Below, one piece after another: positions 31,474-40,532 of a stretch of DNA of 64,000 nt. Source of the DNA: Streptomyces sp. AC512_CC834 (GTDB taxonomy: Bacteria > Actinomycetota > Actinomycetes > Streptomycetales > Streptomycetaceae). Position 1 is the stretch's first letter. Each line of letters starts with the position of its first letter. The translations under genes and the position numbers were made by a program. Below the pieces are notes generated by a model, which saw only the letters and a list, made by a program, of their open reading frames with translations, made no database searches and was not told where the DNA came from. The stretch is taken from contig NZ_JAGMUO010000130.1 in NCBI RefSeq assembly GCF_019049325.1, forward strand, positions 45,123 through 109,122, written 5' to 3'.

Positions 31474-33876
31474 TCACACCGGGGAGCGGCGGTCCACCCA
31501 CCGCCACATCAGCTCCAGCACCCCCGCCCCGACCACCGCGATGCCGACGGCAGTCCACGGCATGGTCACGCCCACCAGCTTCAGCGCGAAGAAGTCCTGG
31601 AGCCACGGCACCACCAGCACCACCAGGAAGCCCAGCCCCATCGCCGCCACCAGGAGCACGCGCCACCAGGTGTAGGGGCGGGCGACGATCGACAGCACCC
31701 ACATCGAGATCAGGAACAGCGTCAGCGTCGCCGCGCTCGTCTCCGCGTCCAGCGCATGAGGACCGGCGTAGTGGTTCCGCGCGACGAGGTACGTCACGAA
31801 GGTCGCCGTGCCGGCCACCACCCCGCCCGGGATCGCGTACCGCATCACGCGCCGTACGAAGTGGGGCCTGGCCCGTTCCTTGTTCGGGGCGAGGGCCAGG
31901 AAGAAGGCGGGGACGCCGATGGTGAGTGTCGAGAGCAGGGTCAGGTGGCGGGGCAGGAACGGATACTCGACCTGCGAGCAGACCACCAGGATCGCCAGCA
32001 GCACCGAGTACACGGTCTTCACCAGGAACAGGGTCGCCACGCGCGTGATGTTGCCGATGACGCGCCGGCCCTCGGCCACCACCGCCGGCAGCGTCGCGAA
32101 GCTGTTGTTGAGCAGCACGATCTGCGCGACCGCCCGCGTCGCCTCCGAGCCCGAACCCATCGCCACGCCGATGTCGGCGTCCTTGAGCGCCAGGACGTCG
32201 TTCACGCCGTCGCCGGTCATCGCGACCGTGTGGCCGCTGGACTGGAGGGCGCCCACCATCTCCCGCTTCTGCTGCGGGGTGACCCGCCCGAACACCGTGC
32301 CCCCGTCGAGCGCCTCGGCCATCCGCTCCCGCTCGGCGGGCAGCCTGCGCGCGTCGACGGTCGCCCCGGACAGCCCGAGCTTGGCGGCCACCGCGCCGAC
32401 GGACACCGCGTTGTCCCCGGAGATGACCTTGGCGCGGACGTCCTGGTCGGCGAAGTAGCGCAGGGTGTCGGCGGCGTCCGGGCGCAGCCGCTGCTCCAGG
32501 ACGACGAGGGCCTTGGGTGCGACCCCCTCGGCGACCCGGGGGTCGTCCAGTTCGCGGGTGGCGCGGGCCAGCAGCAGTACCCGCAGGCCCTGCTCGTTGA
32601 GCCGCCCGGTCTCGGTGAGCGCGGGGTCGTCCTCGGCCAGCAGCACGTCCGGCGCCCCCAGCAGCCACGTACGGGTGACGCCTTCGCCCTGGTGGCCCTC
32701 GTCGAAGGTGGCGCCGCTGTACTTGCGGGCGGAGGAGAAGGGCAGCGACTCGGAGCAGTGCCAGTCCGCGTCCGCCGGGTAGGCGTCGATGATCGCCTTC
32801 AGGGAGGCGTTCGGGCGCGGGTCGGACGCACCGAGGGCGCCGAGCACCGCACGGACGTACCGTTCGTCGGCGCCGTCGAGCACGCGCAGTTCGGTGACGT
32901 CCATGCCGCCCTCGGTGAGCGTGCCGGTCTTGTCCAGGCAGACGGTGTCGACGCGGGCCAGGCCCTCGATGGCGGGCAGTTCCTGGACGAGGCACTGCTT
33001 GCGGCCGAGCCGGACGACGCCGATCGCGAAGGCGACGGAGGTGAGCAGGACCAGGCCCTCCGGGACCATGGGGACGATGCCGCCGACCGTCCGCGCGACG
33101 GAGTCGTCCAGCTCGTTGTCCTTGGCGAGCAGTTGGCTGAGGATCAGGCCGATCGCGGTCGGGACCATCATCCACGTGACGTACTTGAGGATCGTGGAGA
33201 TGCCGGAGCGCAGCTCGGACTGGACCAGCGTGAAGCGGGAGGCCTCCTCGGCGAGCTGCGCCGCGTACGCCTCGCGCCCCACCTTGGTCGCCCGGAACGC
33301 GCCGCCGCCCGCGACCACGAAGCTGCCGGACATGACCTGGTCACCGGGCTGCTTGACGACCGGGTCGGCCTCACCGGTCAGCAGCGACTCGTCGATCTCC
33401 AGCCCGTCCGCCTCGACGCACACCCCGTCGACGACGACCTTGTCCCCGGGGCCGATCTCGATGACGTCGTCCAGCACGATCTCGGACGTACTGACCTCGG
33501 CGGCCTTCCCGTCCCGGCGCACCGTCGGCCGGACCTCGCCGATCAGGGCCAGCGAGTCGAGGGTCTTCTTCGCCCGCCACTCCTGAATGATGCCGATGCC
33601 GGTGTTGGCGAGGATCACGAAGCCGAACAGGCTGTCCTGGATCGGCGCGACGACCAGCATGATCACCCAGAGCACGCCGATGATCGCGTTGAACCGGGTG
33701 AAGACGTTGGCGCGGACGATGTCTGCCAGTGAGCGGCTGCTGCGCACCGGCACGTCGTTGACCTGACCGCGCGAGATCCGTTCGGCGACCCCGGCCGCCG
33801 TGAGCCCGGTCGCGGGCGACGAAGGCGCGTCGAGGGGGTGCGCGGGGTCGAGTCTGCCCGCGTCGAGATGCGTCAT
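31474..33876 (-). CDS. CtpE-like P-type cation ATPase
   Basis: An 800-residue membrane P-type ATPase. The A-domain motif is TGEADPV. The ion-site helix is MVPEGLVLL (PEGL instead of CPC, so not a heavy-metal pump). The phosphorylated Asp is in LDKTGTLTEGG (about residue 315), with the KYSG nucleotide site and the hinge MTGDGVNDVLALKDADIGVAMGSG (about 557). Helices lie at about 50-100, 225-285 and in six C-terminal segments. The closest type known is mycobacterial CtpE, implicated in calcium uptake. The upstream neighbour is a DUF2530 gene on the same strand. Confidence 0.93.
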   Translation of the reverse strand: MTHLDAGRLDPAHPLDAPSSPATGLTAAGVAERISRGQVNDVPVRSSRSLADIVRANVFTRFNAIIGVLWVIMLVVAPIQDSLFGFVILANTGIGIIQEWRAKKTLDSLALIGEVRPTVRRDGKAAEVSTSEIVLDDVIEIGPGDKVVVDGVCVEADGLEIDESLLTGEADPVVKQPGDQVMSGSFVVAGGGAFRATKVGREAYAAQLAEEASRFTLVQSELRSGISTILKYVTWMMVPTAIGLILSQLLAKDNELDDSVARTVGGIVPMVPEGLVLLTSVAFAIGVVRLGRKQCLVQELPAIEGLARVDTVCLDKTGTLTEGGMDVTELRVLDGADERYVRAVLGALGASDPRPNASLKAIIDAYPADADWHCSESLPFSSARKYSGATFDEGHQGEGVTRTWLLGAPDVLLAEDDPALTETGRLNEQGLRVLLLARATRELDDPRVAEGVAPKALVVLEQRLRPDAADTLRYFADQDVRAKVISGDNAVSVGAVAAKLGLSGATVDARRLPAERERMAEALDGGTVFGRVTPQQKREMVGALQSSGHTVAMTGDGVNDVLALKDADIGVAMGSGSEATRAVAQIVLLNNSFATLPAVVAEGRRVIGNITRVATLFLVKTVYSVLLAILVVCSQVEYPFLPRHLTLLSTLTIGVPAFFLALAPNKERARPHFVRRVMRYAIPGGVVAGTATFVTYLVARNHYAGPHALDAETSAATLTLFLISMWVLSIVARPYTWWRVLLVAAMGLGFLVVLVVPWLQDFFALKLVGVTMPWTAVGIAVVGAGVLELMWRWVDRRSPV

Positions 33877-33975
33877 GGATTCGACGGTACGTGCGGTTTT
33901 ACGGCTTCACCCACCCAATGCGGGGAAGATCCGACCTGGGTACGAGACGCGCGGACACGGGGTGCTGCCCTGGTA

Positions 33976-34254
33976 CTACGCGGTGGGCCGGTCCGCCTGT
34001 GGTTCCGGTGCGGCGGCGTCCCGCTTGATCGCGGCGTCGCGCCCCCGGACGTACCAGATGCCGATCAGGCCGAGGCCGGCGCCGGCCAGGCAGGTCCACA
34101 CCCACCAGGTGTGCCCGTGGTCGTCGAACCAGCCGTAGAACGGCAACTGCACCAGGAAGAGGACGAACCAGAGGACGGTGCCGCCGATGATGGTCGAAAC
34201 CACGGGCCCCTCCAGGGGCGCCGGCGCCTCGTGCGTGGGTGTCCACTTCGTCAT
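33976..34254 (-). CDS. DUF2530 small membrane protein
   Basis: A 92-residue protein with two predicted membrane helices (STIIGGTVLWFVLFLVQLPFY and WVWTCLAGAGLGLIGIWYV) and a polar C-terminal tail. It matches the actinobacterial DUF2530 family of unknown function. It is divergent from the purine permease gene and upstream of the P-type ATPase, with which it may be co-transcribed. Confidence 0.85.
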   Translation of the reverse strand: MTKWTPTHEAPAPLEGPVVSTIIGGTVLWFVLFLVQLPFYGWFDDHGHTWWVWTCLAGAGLGLIGIWYVRGRDAAIKRDAAAPEPQADRPTA

Positions 34255-34354
34255 GCGTACAGCTTACGAGGAGGACGCGAACGGGTTGACGGCGTGGCGC
34301 CATCCGGGTCCACACGCGGGTCTACGCGCGGAGATAGCGATCCTTGGCTCATAC

Positions 34355-34367
34355 GTTCATACTGAAC
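34355..34367. promoter_or_regulatory. small perfect inverted repeat upstream of permease
   Basis: GTTCA-TAC-TGAAC lies 97 bases before the NCS2 permease start. A second short inverted pair TTTTCT/AGAAAA follows at 34385-34401. Either could be an operator or part of a structured leader; no known riboswitch was recognised. Confidence 0.35.
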
Positions 34368-34464
34368 CCGTTTGTCTCTGACCATTTTCTTTCGTAGAAA
34401 ACTCCAAGCGCAGAAACACCGACGAGGCCGTGGGGGAACCTGCCGTTGGTGATGAGGTCTCCGC

Positions 34465-35922
34465 ATGCCCACCTCGGCCTCCGCCAAGGTTCCCCCGTCC
34501 CCCGAGTCGCCGGAAGACCGGCGGCCCCCGCAGAACGGCCTCGACCGCTACTTCAAGATCTCCGAGCGCGGCAGCACCGTGCCCCGCGAGATCCGCGGCG
34601 GCTTCGCCACCTTCTTCGCGATGGCCTACATCATCGTGCTGAACCCGATCATCCTGGGCAGCGCGAAGGACATGTACGGCCACCAGCTCGACAACGGTCA
34701 ACTGGTCACCGCGACCGCGCTGACGGCGGCCTTCACCACGCTCCTGATGGGCGTCATCGGCAACGTTCCGATCGCGCTGGCCGCGGGCCTCGGCGTGAAC
34801 TCCGTCGTCGCCCTCCAGCTCGCCCCGCGGATGTCCTGGCCGGACGCCATGGGCATGGTGGTGCTGGCCGGTTTCATCGTCATGCTGCTGGTCGCCACCG
34901 GCCTGCGTGAGCGCGTGATGAACGCCGTGCCCTACGGCCTGCGCAAGGCCATCTCCATCGGTATCGGCCTGTTCGTCATGATCGTCGGACTCGTCGACTC
35001 CGGGTTCGTCACCCGGATCCCCGACGCGGCCGAGACGACCGTGCCGCTCCAGCTCGGCACCGGCGGCCATCTGCACGGCTGGCCGGTGCTGATCTTCGTC
35101 CTCGGTGTGCTGCTGACCCTCGCGCTGATCGTCCGCAGGACCCCGGGCGCCATCCTCATCTCGATCGTCGTGATGACCGTGATCGCGCTGATCGTCAACG
35201 CCGCCACCGACATCCCGTCCTGGGGTCTGACGACCCCGGAGTGGCCGGGCAACCCCGTCGCCACACCCGACTTCGGGCTGGTGGGAGAGGTCAGCCTGTT
35301 CGGCGGGTTCGGCAAGGTCGGCGTCCTGACCGGGGTGCTGTTCGTCTTCACCGTGCTGCTGTCGTGCTTCTTCGACGCGATGGGCACGATCATGGGCGTC
35401 AGCGACGAGGCGAAGCTGACCGACGGCGAGGGCCAGATGCCGGGCATCAACAAGGTCCTGTTCGTCGACGGCATCGCGGTCGCCGCGGGCGGTGCCAGTT
35501 CCGCCTCGGCCACGACCTGCTTCGTGGAGTCCACGGCGGGCGTCGGCGAGGGCGCCCGCACCGGCTTCGCCAACATCGTCACCGGCGGTCTGTTCGCCCT
35601 GGCGCTCTTCCTCACGCCGGTCGCCACCATGGTCCCGTCCCAGGCGGCCACCCCGGCGCTGATCGCGGTCGGCTTCCTGATCCTGGCCGGCTCGATCAGG
35701 GAGATCGACTGGTCCGACTTCACGATCGCCATCCCGGCCTTCGTGACGATGCTGATGATGCCGTTCACGTACTCGATCACCAACGGCATCGGCATGGGCT
35801 TCATCACCTTCTCGGTGCTGCGCCTTGCGGCCGGGCGGGGCCGCGAGGTCCCGGTGGTGATGCACGTGGTGTCGGTGGTCTTCGCCTTCTACTACCTGAT
35901 GCCCGCCCTCGGCCTGACGTGA
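34465..35922 (+). CDS. NCS2-family purine (hypoxanthine/guanine/xanthine-type) permease
   Basis: A 485-residue AzgA/PbuG-type permease with about 12-14 membrane helices. Characteristic segments are FFAMAYIIVLNPIIL, AAGLGVNSVVAL, SCFFDAMGTIMGVS and TTCFVESTAGVGEGARTGFANIV, the last containing the substrate-site Glu. It imports purine bases by proton symport. The start ATG lies after an AT-rich leader containing inverted repeats. Neighbours give no pathway clue. Substrate specificity is inferred from the family only. Confidence 0.92.
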   Translation: MPTSASAKVPPSPESPEDRRPPQNGLDRYFKISERGSTVPREIRGGFATFFAMAYIIVLNPIILGSAKDMYGHQLDNGQLVTATALTAAFTTLLMGVIGNVPIALAAGLGVNSVVALQLAPRMSWPDAMGMVVLAGFIVMLLVATGLRERVMNAVPYGLRKAISIGIGLFVMIVGLVDSGFVTRIPDAAETTVPLQLGTGGHLHGWPVLIFVLGVLLTLALIVRRTPGAILISIVVMTVIALIVNAATDIPSWGLTTPEWPGNPVATPDFGLVGEVSLFGGFGKVGVLTGVLFVFTVLLSCFFDAMGTIMGVSDEAKLTDGEGQMPGINKVLFVDGIAVAAGGASSASATTCFVESTAGVGEGARTGFANIVTGGLFALALFLTPVATMVPSQAATPALIAVGFLILAGSIREIDWSDFTIAIPAFVTMLMMPFTYSITNGIGMGFITFSVLRLAAGRGREVPVVMHVVSVVFAFYYLMPALGLT

Positions 35923-35938
35923 GGCCCGCGGGGCACGC

Positions 35939-36121
35939 TCAGGTGACCCCGTAGAACCGTTCCGTCTCCTCCACGGCGGACTGGAACCGCTCGTCGAAGT
36001 CATCGCGAATGAGCGTCCGGACGACATAGTCCTGGACGCTCATTCCTCTTTTGGCCGCATGATCCCGGAGCCGGTCGAGCAGCTCCCCGTCCATCCGCAG
36101 GCTGAGCACGCTGGTCCCCAT
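35939..36121 (-). CDS. ribbon-helix-helix (Arc/MetJ-type) DNA-binding protein
   Basis: A 60-residue protein: a beta strand SVLSLRMDGELLDRLRDHAAKRGMSVQDYVVRTLIRDDF is the RHH fold, followed by an acidic tail FQSAVEETERFYGVT of the kind that binds a toxin in antitoxins. No toxin gene is adjacent. GTG at 36136 would add five residues. It converges on the permease gene 16 bases from its stop and is divergent from the marR gene. It may be an orphan antitoxin or a stand-alone regulator. Confidence 0.75.
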   Translation of the reverse strand: MGTSVLSLRMDGELLDRLRDHAAKRGMSVQDYVVRTLIRDDFDERFQSAVEETERFYGVT

Positions 36122-36277
36122 GGGCACGAGGGTCACCCGCGCCGACCGGGTGATGCTCCGATTTCCGGAAACGACTCACTCGTACGGGTGAACTGTAGGT
36201 TTCAGTGGCGGGCGTCACGGGAACGCGGGCGGTTGAGCGGTAGTACTTCGCCAGACTAATGAGTTACGCTAAGGAAC

Positions 36278-36715
36278 ATGCCGGACCTCAAGCATGGCGA
36301 CGACGCCGCCGCCGTGAACTCCCTGCGCTCCGCCGTGATGCGGTTGTCCCGTCGGCTCAAGCACCAGCGCGTCGACGAGTCGCTCAGCCCGACCGAGATG
36401 TCGGTACTGGGCACCCTTTCCCTCTGCGGCCGCGCGACCCCGGGCGAGCTGGCCCGCAAGGAACACGTTCAGCCGCCCTCGATGACCCGCATCGTGGCGC
36501 TACTGGAGGCCAAGGGCCTGGTCCGGCTCGAGCCGCATCCCGAGGACCGGCGCCAGAAGGTCGTGACGCAGACCGAGCAGGCCGTGGTCATGCTCGACGA
36601 GAGCCGACGCAAGCGGAACGCGTTCCTGGCCACGCTGGTCGAGGGGCTCGACGAGGACGAGTGGGCGAAACTGCGAGCCGCCGCCCCCGTGCTGGAGAAG
36701 CTCGCACACCGGTAA
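36278..36715 (+). CDS. MarR-family regulator
   Basis: A 145-residue MarR winged-helix regulator: ATPGELARKEHVQPPSMTRIVALLEAKGLVRLEPHPEDRRQKVV is the recognition helix plus wing with the conserved DRR. It begins at an ATG. The MFS exporter starts 27 bases after its stop, the classic MarR-efflux operon, so it probably represses both genes until an exported compound binds. The imperfect palindrome ACTAATGAGT at 36255-36264, just before the start codon, is a possible operator. Confidence 0.93.
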   Translation: MPDLKHGDDAAAVNSLRSAVMRLSRRLKHQRVDESLSPTEMSVLGTLSLCGRATPGELARKEHVQPPSMTRIVALLEAKGLVRLEPHPEDRRQKVVTQTEQAVVMLDESRRKRNAFLATLVEGLDEDEWAKLRAAAPVLEKLAHR

Positions 36716-36742
36716 GCAGTTTTCGCGAGGAGGCGAACCCTT

Positions 36743-38122
36743 TTGAGTACGGGATCCGGAGCAGCTTCCGCCCCCGCACCTGACGGCAACGACGATCCGA
36801 CCACCGCTCCGACCACCCCCGGCGCCCCTCGCACGACCAAGACCTCGATGTTCTCCTCCCTGAGGGTCAGGAACTACCGCCTGTTCTTCATCGGCCAGGT
36901 CGTCTCCAACATCGGCACCTGGATGCAGCGCATCGCCCAGGACTGGCTGGTGCTCAGCCTCACCGGCTCCTCGGCCGCCGTCGGTATCACCACCGCCCTG
37001 CAGTTCCTGCCGATGCTCCTCTTCGGCCTCTACGGCGGCGTCCTCGTCGACCGCCTGCGCAAGCGGCCCACGCTGCTGGTCACCCAGTCCGCGATGGGCC
37101 TGACCGCGCTCGCCCTCGCCGTGCTCACCCTGAGCGGCCACGTCCAGGTCTGGCACGTCTACGTCGCCGCCTTCGCCATGGGCCTGGCCACCGTCATGGA
37201 CAACCCGGCCCGCCAGACCTTCGTCTCCGAGCTGGTCGGCCGCGACCAGCTCGCGAACGCGGTCAGCATGAACTCGGCCAACTTCCAGTCCGCCCGCCTG
37301 GTCGGCCCCGCCGTCGCCGGCCTGATGATCACAGGCGTGGGCACCGGTTGGGCGTTCCTCGCCAACGGCCTGTCCTTCGTCGCGCCGCTCAGTTGCCTGC
37401 TGCTGATGCGCGCCCGTGAACTGCACGCCGTCGAGCGCGCCCCGCGCGGCAAGGGACAGCTCCGCGAGGGCCTGCACTACGTCGCCGGGCGCCCCGAGCT
37501 GATCTGGACGATCACCCTGGTCGGGTTCATCGGCACCTTCGGCTTCAACTTCCCGGTGTTCCTGTCCGCCTTCGCCGACGACGTCTTCCACGCCGGGGCG
37601 GGCGCCTACAGCCTCTTCAACACCCTGATGGCCGTCGGCTCCCTCGCCGGCGCCCTGCTGGCCGCCCGGCGCGGCACGGCACGCCTGCGCGTACTGATCG
37701 CGGCGGCCCTCGGCTTCGGCGCCCTGGAGATCGTGGCGTCGACGGCACCCGAGCTGTGGCTCTTCGCGCTGCTGATGGTCCCGATCGGCGTCTTCAGCAT
37801 GACGGTCAACGTCACCGCCAACACCAGCATCCAGATGTCCACCGACCCGGCCATGCGGGGCCGCGTGATGGCCCTGTACATGATGGTCTTCCTCGGCGGC
37901 TCCCCGGTCGGCGCCCCGATCGTCGGCTGGGTCACCGACACCTACGGCGCCCGGGCCGGCTTCGCCGCGGGCGGCGCGGTGGCCGCCACCGCCGCGCTCG
38001 TCATCGGCCTGATCCTGGCCCGCGTCGGCAACCTGCGCGTGTCGGTCGGCTGGCACCGCGGCTACCCGCAGGTCCGCTTCGTGCCGCGGGAGCGTCGGGA
38101 GGCGCTGGCACCGGCGGCGTAG
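36743..38122 (+). CDS. MFS efflux transporter (EntS/MFS_3-like)
   Basis: A 459-residue exporter with about twelve helices. FSSLRVRNYRLFFIGQVVSNIGTWMQRIAQDWLVLSLTGS is the typical first helix region, GGVLVDRLRKRPTLL is motif A, and DNPARQTFVSELV follows. The start is TTG at 36743 with GAGGAGG nine bases upstream. Its job is inferred as drug or siderophore export under the preceding MarR regulator; the substrate is unknown. Its end lies 12 bases from the convergent Uma2 gene. Confidence 0.9.
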   Translation: MSTGSGAASAPAPDGNDDPTTAPTTPGAPRTTKTSMFSSLRVRNYRLFFIGQVVSNIGTWMQRIAQDWLVLSLTGSSAAVGITTALQFLPMLLFGLYGGVLVDRLRKRPTLLVTQSAMGLTALALAVLTLSGHVQVWHVYVAAFAMGLATVMDNPARQTFVSELVGRDQLANAVSMNSANFQSARLVGPAVAGLMITGVGTGWAFLANGLSFVAPLSCLLLMRARELHAVERAPRGKGQLREGLHYVAGRPELIWTITLVGFIGTFGFNFPVFLSAFADDVFHAGAGAYSLFNTLMAVGSLAGALLAARRGTARLRVLIAAALGFGALEIVASTAPELWLFALLMVPIGVFSMTVNVTANTSIQMSTDPAMRGRVMALYMMVFLGGSPVGAPIVGWVTDTYGARAGFAAGGAVAATAALVIGLILARVGNLRVSVGWHRGYPQVRFVPRERREALAPAA

Positions 38123-38134
38123 GCCGGTGCCCGG

Positions 38135-38683
38135 TCAGTCGCGGGGGAAGTCGTCGGTCGTGAGGGTGAGGCCGACGGCGGTGCCGGTCAGATCGATGTC
38201 CTCGCCGAAGCCGAAGCTCACGGCGCTGTGGTACTTGCCGTCCTTGGGGATGGTGTGGAGGTGCCACTCGCCGGTGTACGGGTCGACGATCAGGTACACC
38301 GGGACGCCGGCGGCGGCATAGGCGTCCTTCTTGGGGCCGTAGTCGTTGGAGGCGGTTTCACGGGTGATCACTTCGGCGACGAACTCGGCGTCGCGGCCGG
38401 TGTCCGGGCCATCGGCCAGGGCCACCACGTCCGGAGCGAACCCGTTGAGCCGCCCCGGACAGTCCATGCGCACGTCGGACCGCAGGCGTTTGTGCGGGTA
38501 TGCGGCGCGGAGCTGTCCGAGGATGTTGATGGTGATGTCCCATGAGGTGTTCCGCTGCGGCCACAGAAAGACATGGCCGCCGACGATCTCCGACTTGTAA
38601 CCCTCAGGGACGGGGAGCTTCTCCAGCCGCTCGAACATCTCGTCGAGGGTGAGTTCGTTGCCGCTGTCGATCATGTCTGTCAT
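38135..38683 (-). CDS. Uma2-family (DUF820) PD-(D/E)XK protein
   Basis: A 182-residue Uma2 protein, a family with a predicted restriction-endonuclease-like fold that is greatly expanded in streptomycetes and cyanobacteria. Key parts: LPVPEGYKSEIVGGHVFL, SDVRMDCPGRLNGFAPDVVALA (PD), DAEFVAEVITRETASNDYGPKKDAYA (ExK-like EV) and VPVYLIVDPYTGEWHL. The in-vivo role is unknown. A second paralogue lies at 40533. The N-terminus starts within a nine-base repeat (MTDMI). Confidence 0.88.
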   Translation of the reverse strand: MTDMIDSGNELTLDEMFERLEKLPVPEGYKSEIVGGHVFLWPQRNTSWDITINILGQLRAAYPHKRLRSDVRMDCPGRLNGFAPDVVALADGPDTGRDAEFVAEVITRETASNDYGPKKDAYAAAGVPVYLIVDPYTGEWHLHTIPKDGKYHSAVSFGFGEDIDLTGTAVGLTLTTDDFPRD

Positions 38684-38770
38684 GTCTGTCGTGCCTCTCC
38701 GGACGCGTACAACCGCGCGGTACAACGACTTCTGGTGCGCCGGGGTCATGCCCGGGCAGACTGTGGCTCC

Positions 38771-39343
38771 ATGAGATTGTTCGCCGCCGTGCTGCCCCCC
38801 GAGGACGTCACCGTCGGCCTCGCCGCAGAGGTGGCCGCGTTGCGGAGGCTGCCCGGCGCGGACGGGCTGCGCTGGACCGGTCGTCCGGGGTGGCACCTCA
38901 CCCTCGCCTTCTACGGCGAGGTCGACGACGACGTCGTACCGGACCTGTCGGCCCGCCTGGACCGGGCGGCCCACCGCACCGCGCCCTTCGACCTGGCGCT
39001 GCACGGCGGCGGCCAGTTCGGGCGCGGCCGGGCGCTGTGGGCGGGTGCCGAGGGCGGCCTGGCGACCCTGCGGCTGCTCGCCGACCGCGCGGAGTCGGCG
39101 GGGCGCAAGGCGGGCGTCGAGATGGGGGAGCACCGGCGCTACAAGCCCCACCTGACCCTGGCCCGCAGCAGGGAGGCGCACGACGTACGGCCCTACGTCG
39201 AGGCGCTGGCGGGCTTCGCCGGCGCCACCTGGACCGTGACGGAGCTGGCGCTGGTGCGCAGCCACCTGCCGGACTCCGGCGTGCCGGGCGAGCAGCCCCG
39301 TTACGAGACGGTCGCCCGCAGCCCGCTCGGCGCCTCCGGTTAG
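38771..39343 (+). CDS. thpR: RNA 2',3'-cyclic phosphodiesterase (ThpR/LigT family)
   Basis: A 190-residue 2H phosphoesterase. Both catalytic HxT motifs are present: HLTLAFYGEV (about residue 41) and HLTLARSREA (about 125). MRLFAAVLPPEDV is the typical N-terminus. The family hydrolyses RNA 2',3'-cyclic phosphates to 2'-phosphates. The start is the ATG at 38771; a longer open frame through the Uma2 promoter is rejected. The 28-residue ORF follows 10 bases after its stop. Confidence 0.92.
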   Translation: MRLFAAVLPPEDVTVGLAAEVAALRRLPGADGLRWTGRPGWHLTLAFYGEVDDDVVPDLSARLDRAAHRTAPFDLALHGGGQFGRGRALWAGAEGGLATLRLLADRAESAGRKAGVEMGEHRRYKPHLTLARSREAHDVRPYVEALAGFAGATWTVTELALVRSHLPDSGVPGEQPRYETVARSPLGASG

Positions 39344-39353
39344 GCTCGGGGGC

Positions 39354-39440
39354 GTGGACCCGAAGACCCGTAACCGGATCATGGCCGGTGTGCTCGTGCT
39401 GATGCTCGTCGTGGTGGCGATGGCGGCGGCCCTCGGCTGA
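39354..39440 (+). CDS. tiny single-pass membrane peptide (28 residues)
   Basis: GTG with a GGGGG stretch just upstream. A basic MDPKTRNRIMAG start is followed by one hydrophobic helix VLVLMLVVVAMAAALG that ends the protein. It is ten bases behind thpR and so probably on the same transcript. Its last five codons and stop lie inside the left arm of a 21-bp terminator hairpin. It was recognised from codon use and topology; the family is unknown. Confidence 0.55.
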   Translation: MDPKTRNRIMAGVLVLMLVVVAMAAALG

Positions 39441-39474
39441 CCGGCCGGTGGGCGGCCGGTCAGCCGAGGGCCGC
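39426..39474. terminator. perfect 21-bp hairpin, bidirectional terminator
   Basis: 39426-39446 pairs exactly with 39454-39474 around a seven-base loop. It ends the thpR/28-residue-peptide transcript from the left and the aldo/keto reductase transcript from the right. Confidence 0.9.
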
Positions 39475-39482
39475 TCACCGTG

Positions 39483-40475
39483 CTACCAGGCGAACGCCTC
39501 CGGCGACGGCCCCGGCCCCGGGAAGATCTCGTCGAGCCCGGCCAGCAGCTCGTCCGACAGCTCCAGCTCCACGGCCCGCAGCGCCGACGCGAGCTGCTCG
39601 GCGGTGCGCGGGCCCACGATCGGGCCGGTCACGCCCGGCCGGGTCAGCAGCCACGCCAGCGCGGCCTCGCCGGGCTCGACGCCGTGCTTGTCGAGCAGGT
39701 CCTCGTAGGCCTGGATCCGCGCCCGGCCCGCGGGGTCGGCCAGGGTGTCGGCCGCCCGCCCGGAGGCGCGTCGCCCACCCTGGACCTCCTTCCGGATGAC
39801 CCCGCCGAGCAGCCCGCCGTGCAGCGGCGACCACGGGATGACGCCCAGGCCGTACTCCTGCGCGGCCGGGATCACCTCCATCTCGGCCCGGCGCTCTGCC
39901 AGGTTGTACAGGCACTGCTCGCTGACCAGACCGATGGTCCCGCCGCGCCGGGCGGCGGTCTCGTTGGCCTGCGCGATCTTGTATCCGGGGAAGTTCGAGG
40001 ACCCGGCGTAGAGCACCTTGCCCTGCTGGACCAGGGTGTCGATGGCCTGCCAGATCTCGTCGAACCCGGTGGAGCGGTCGATGTGGTGGAACTGGTACAG
40101 GTCGATGTGGTCGGTCCGCAGCCGCTTGAGGCTGGCGTCGACCGCACGCCGGATGTTCACGGCGGACAGCTTGTCGTGGTTGGGCCACGCCTCGCCGTCG
40201 GCGCCCATGTTGCCGTACACCTTGGTGGCGATGACGGTCTTGTCACGCCGGTCGCCGCCCTTGGCGAACCAGTTGCCGACGATCTCCTCGGTACGGCCCT
40301 TGTTCTCGCCCCAGCCGTACACATTGGCGGTGTCGAAGAGGTTGATGCCGGCGTCCAGCGCCGCGTCCATGATCGCGTGGCTGTCGGCCTCGTCGGTCTG
40401 CGGACCGAAGTTCATCGTCCCGAGGACGAGCCGGCTGACTTTGAGTCCTGTGCGTCCAAGCTGCGTGTACTTCAT
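39483..40475 (-). CDS. aldo/keto reductase
   Basis: A 330-residue NADPH-dependent AKR of the Tas/YajO-like subgroup. MKYTQLGRTGLKVSRLVLGTMNFG is the N-terminus. Catalytic residues are Asp and Tyr in LFDTANVYGWGENKGRTEE, Lys in VIATKVYG, and His in YQFHHID. The cofactor end is GPIVGPRTAEQLASALRA. The start is the ATG at 40475 after a GGGG site. The substrate is unknown. It stands alone between a terminator and a Uma2 gene. Confidence 0.94.
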   Translation of the reverse strand: MKYTQLGRTGLKVSRLVLGTMNFGPQTDEADSHAIMDAALDAGINLFDTANVYGWGENKGRTEEIVGNWFAKGGDRRDKTVIATKVYGNMGADGEAWPNHDKLSAVNIRRAVDASLKRLRTDHIDLYQFHHIDRSTGFDEIWQAIDTLVQQGKVLYAGSSNFPGYKIAQANETAARRGGTIGLVSEQCLYNLAERRAEMEVIPAAQEYGLGVIPWSPLHGGLLGGVIRKEVQGGRRASGRAADTLADPAGRARIQAYEDLLDKHGVEPGEAALAWLLTRPGVTGPIVGPRTAEQLASALRAVELELSDELLAGLDEIFPGPGPSPEAFAW

Positions 40476-40532
40476 GGTCCCCAAGCCAACGACTTGGAGT
40501 GCGCTCCAGGCAAGCGGGGGCGGGGCGGGTGG

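Noticed and set aside
34255..34464. Purine or other riboswitch in the permease leader
   Set aside because: Only short inverted repeats were visible; no conserved aptamer core was recognised.
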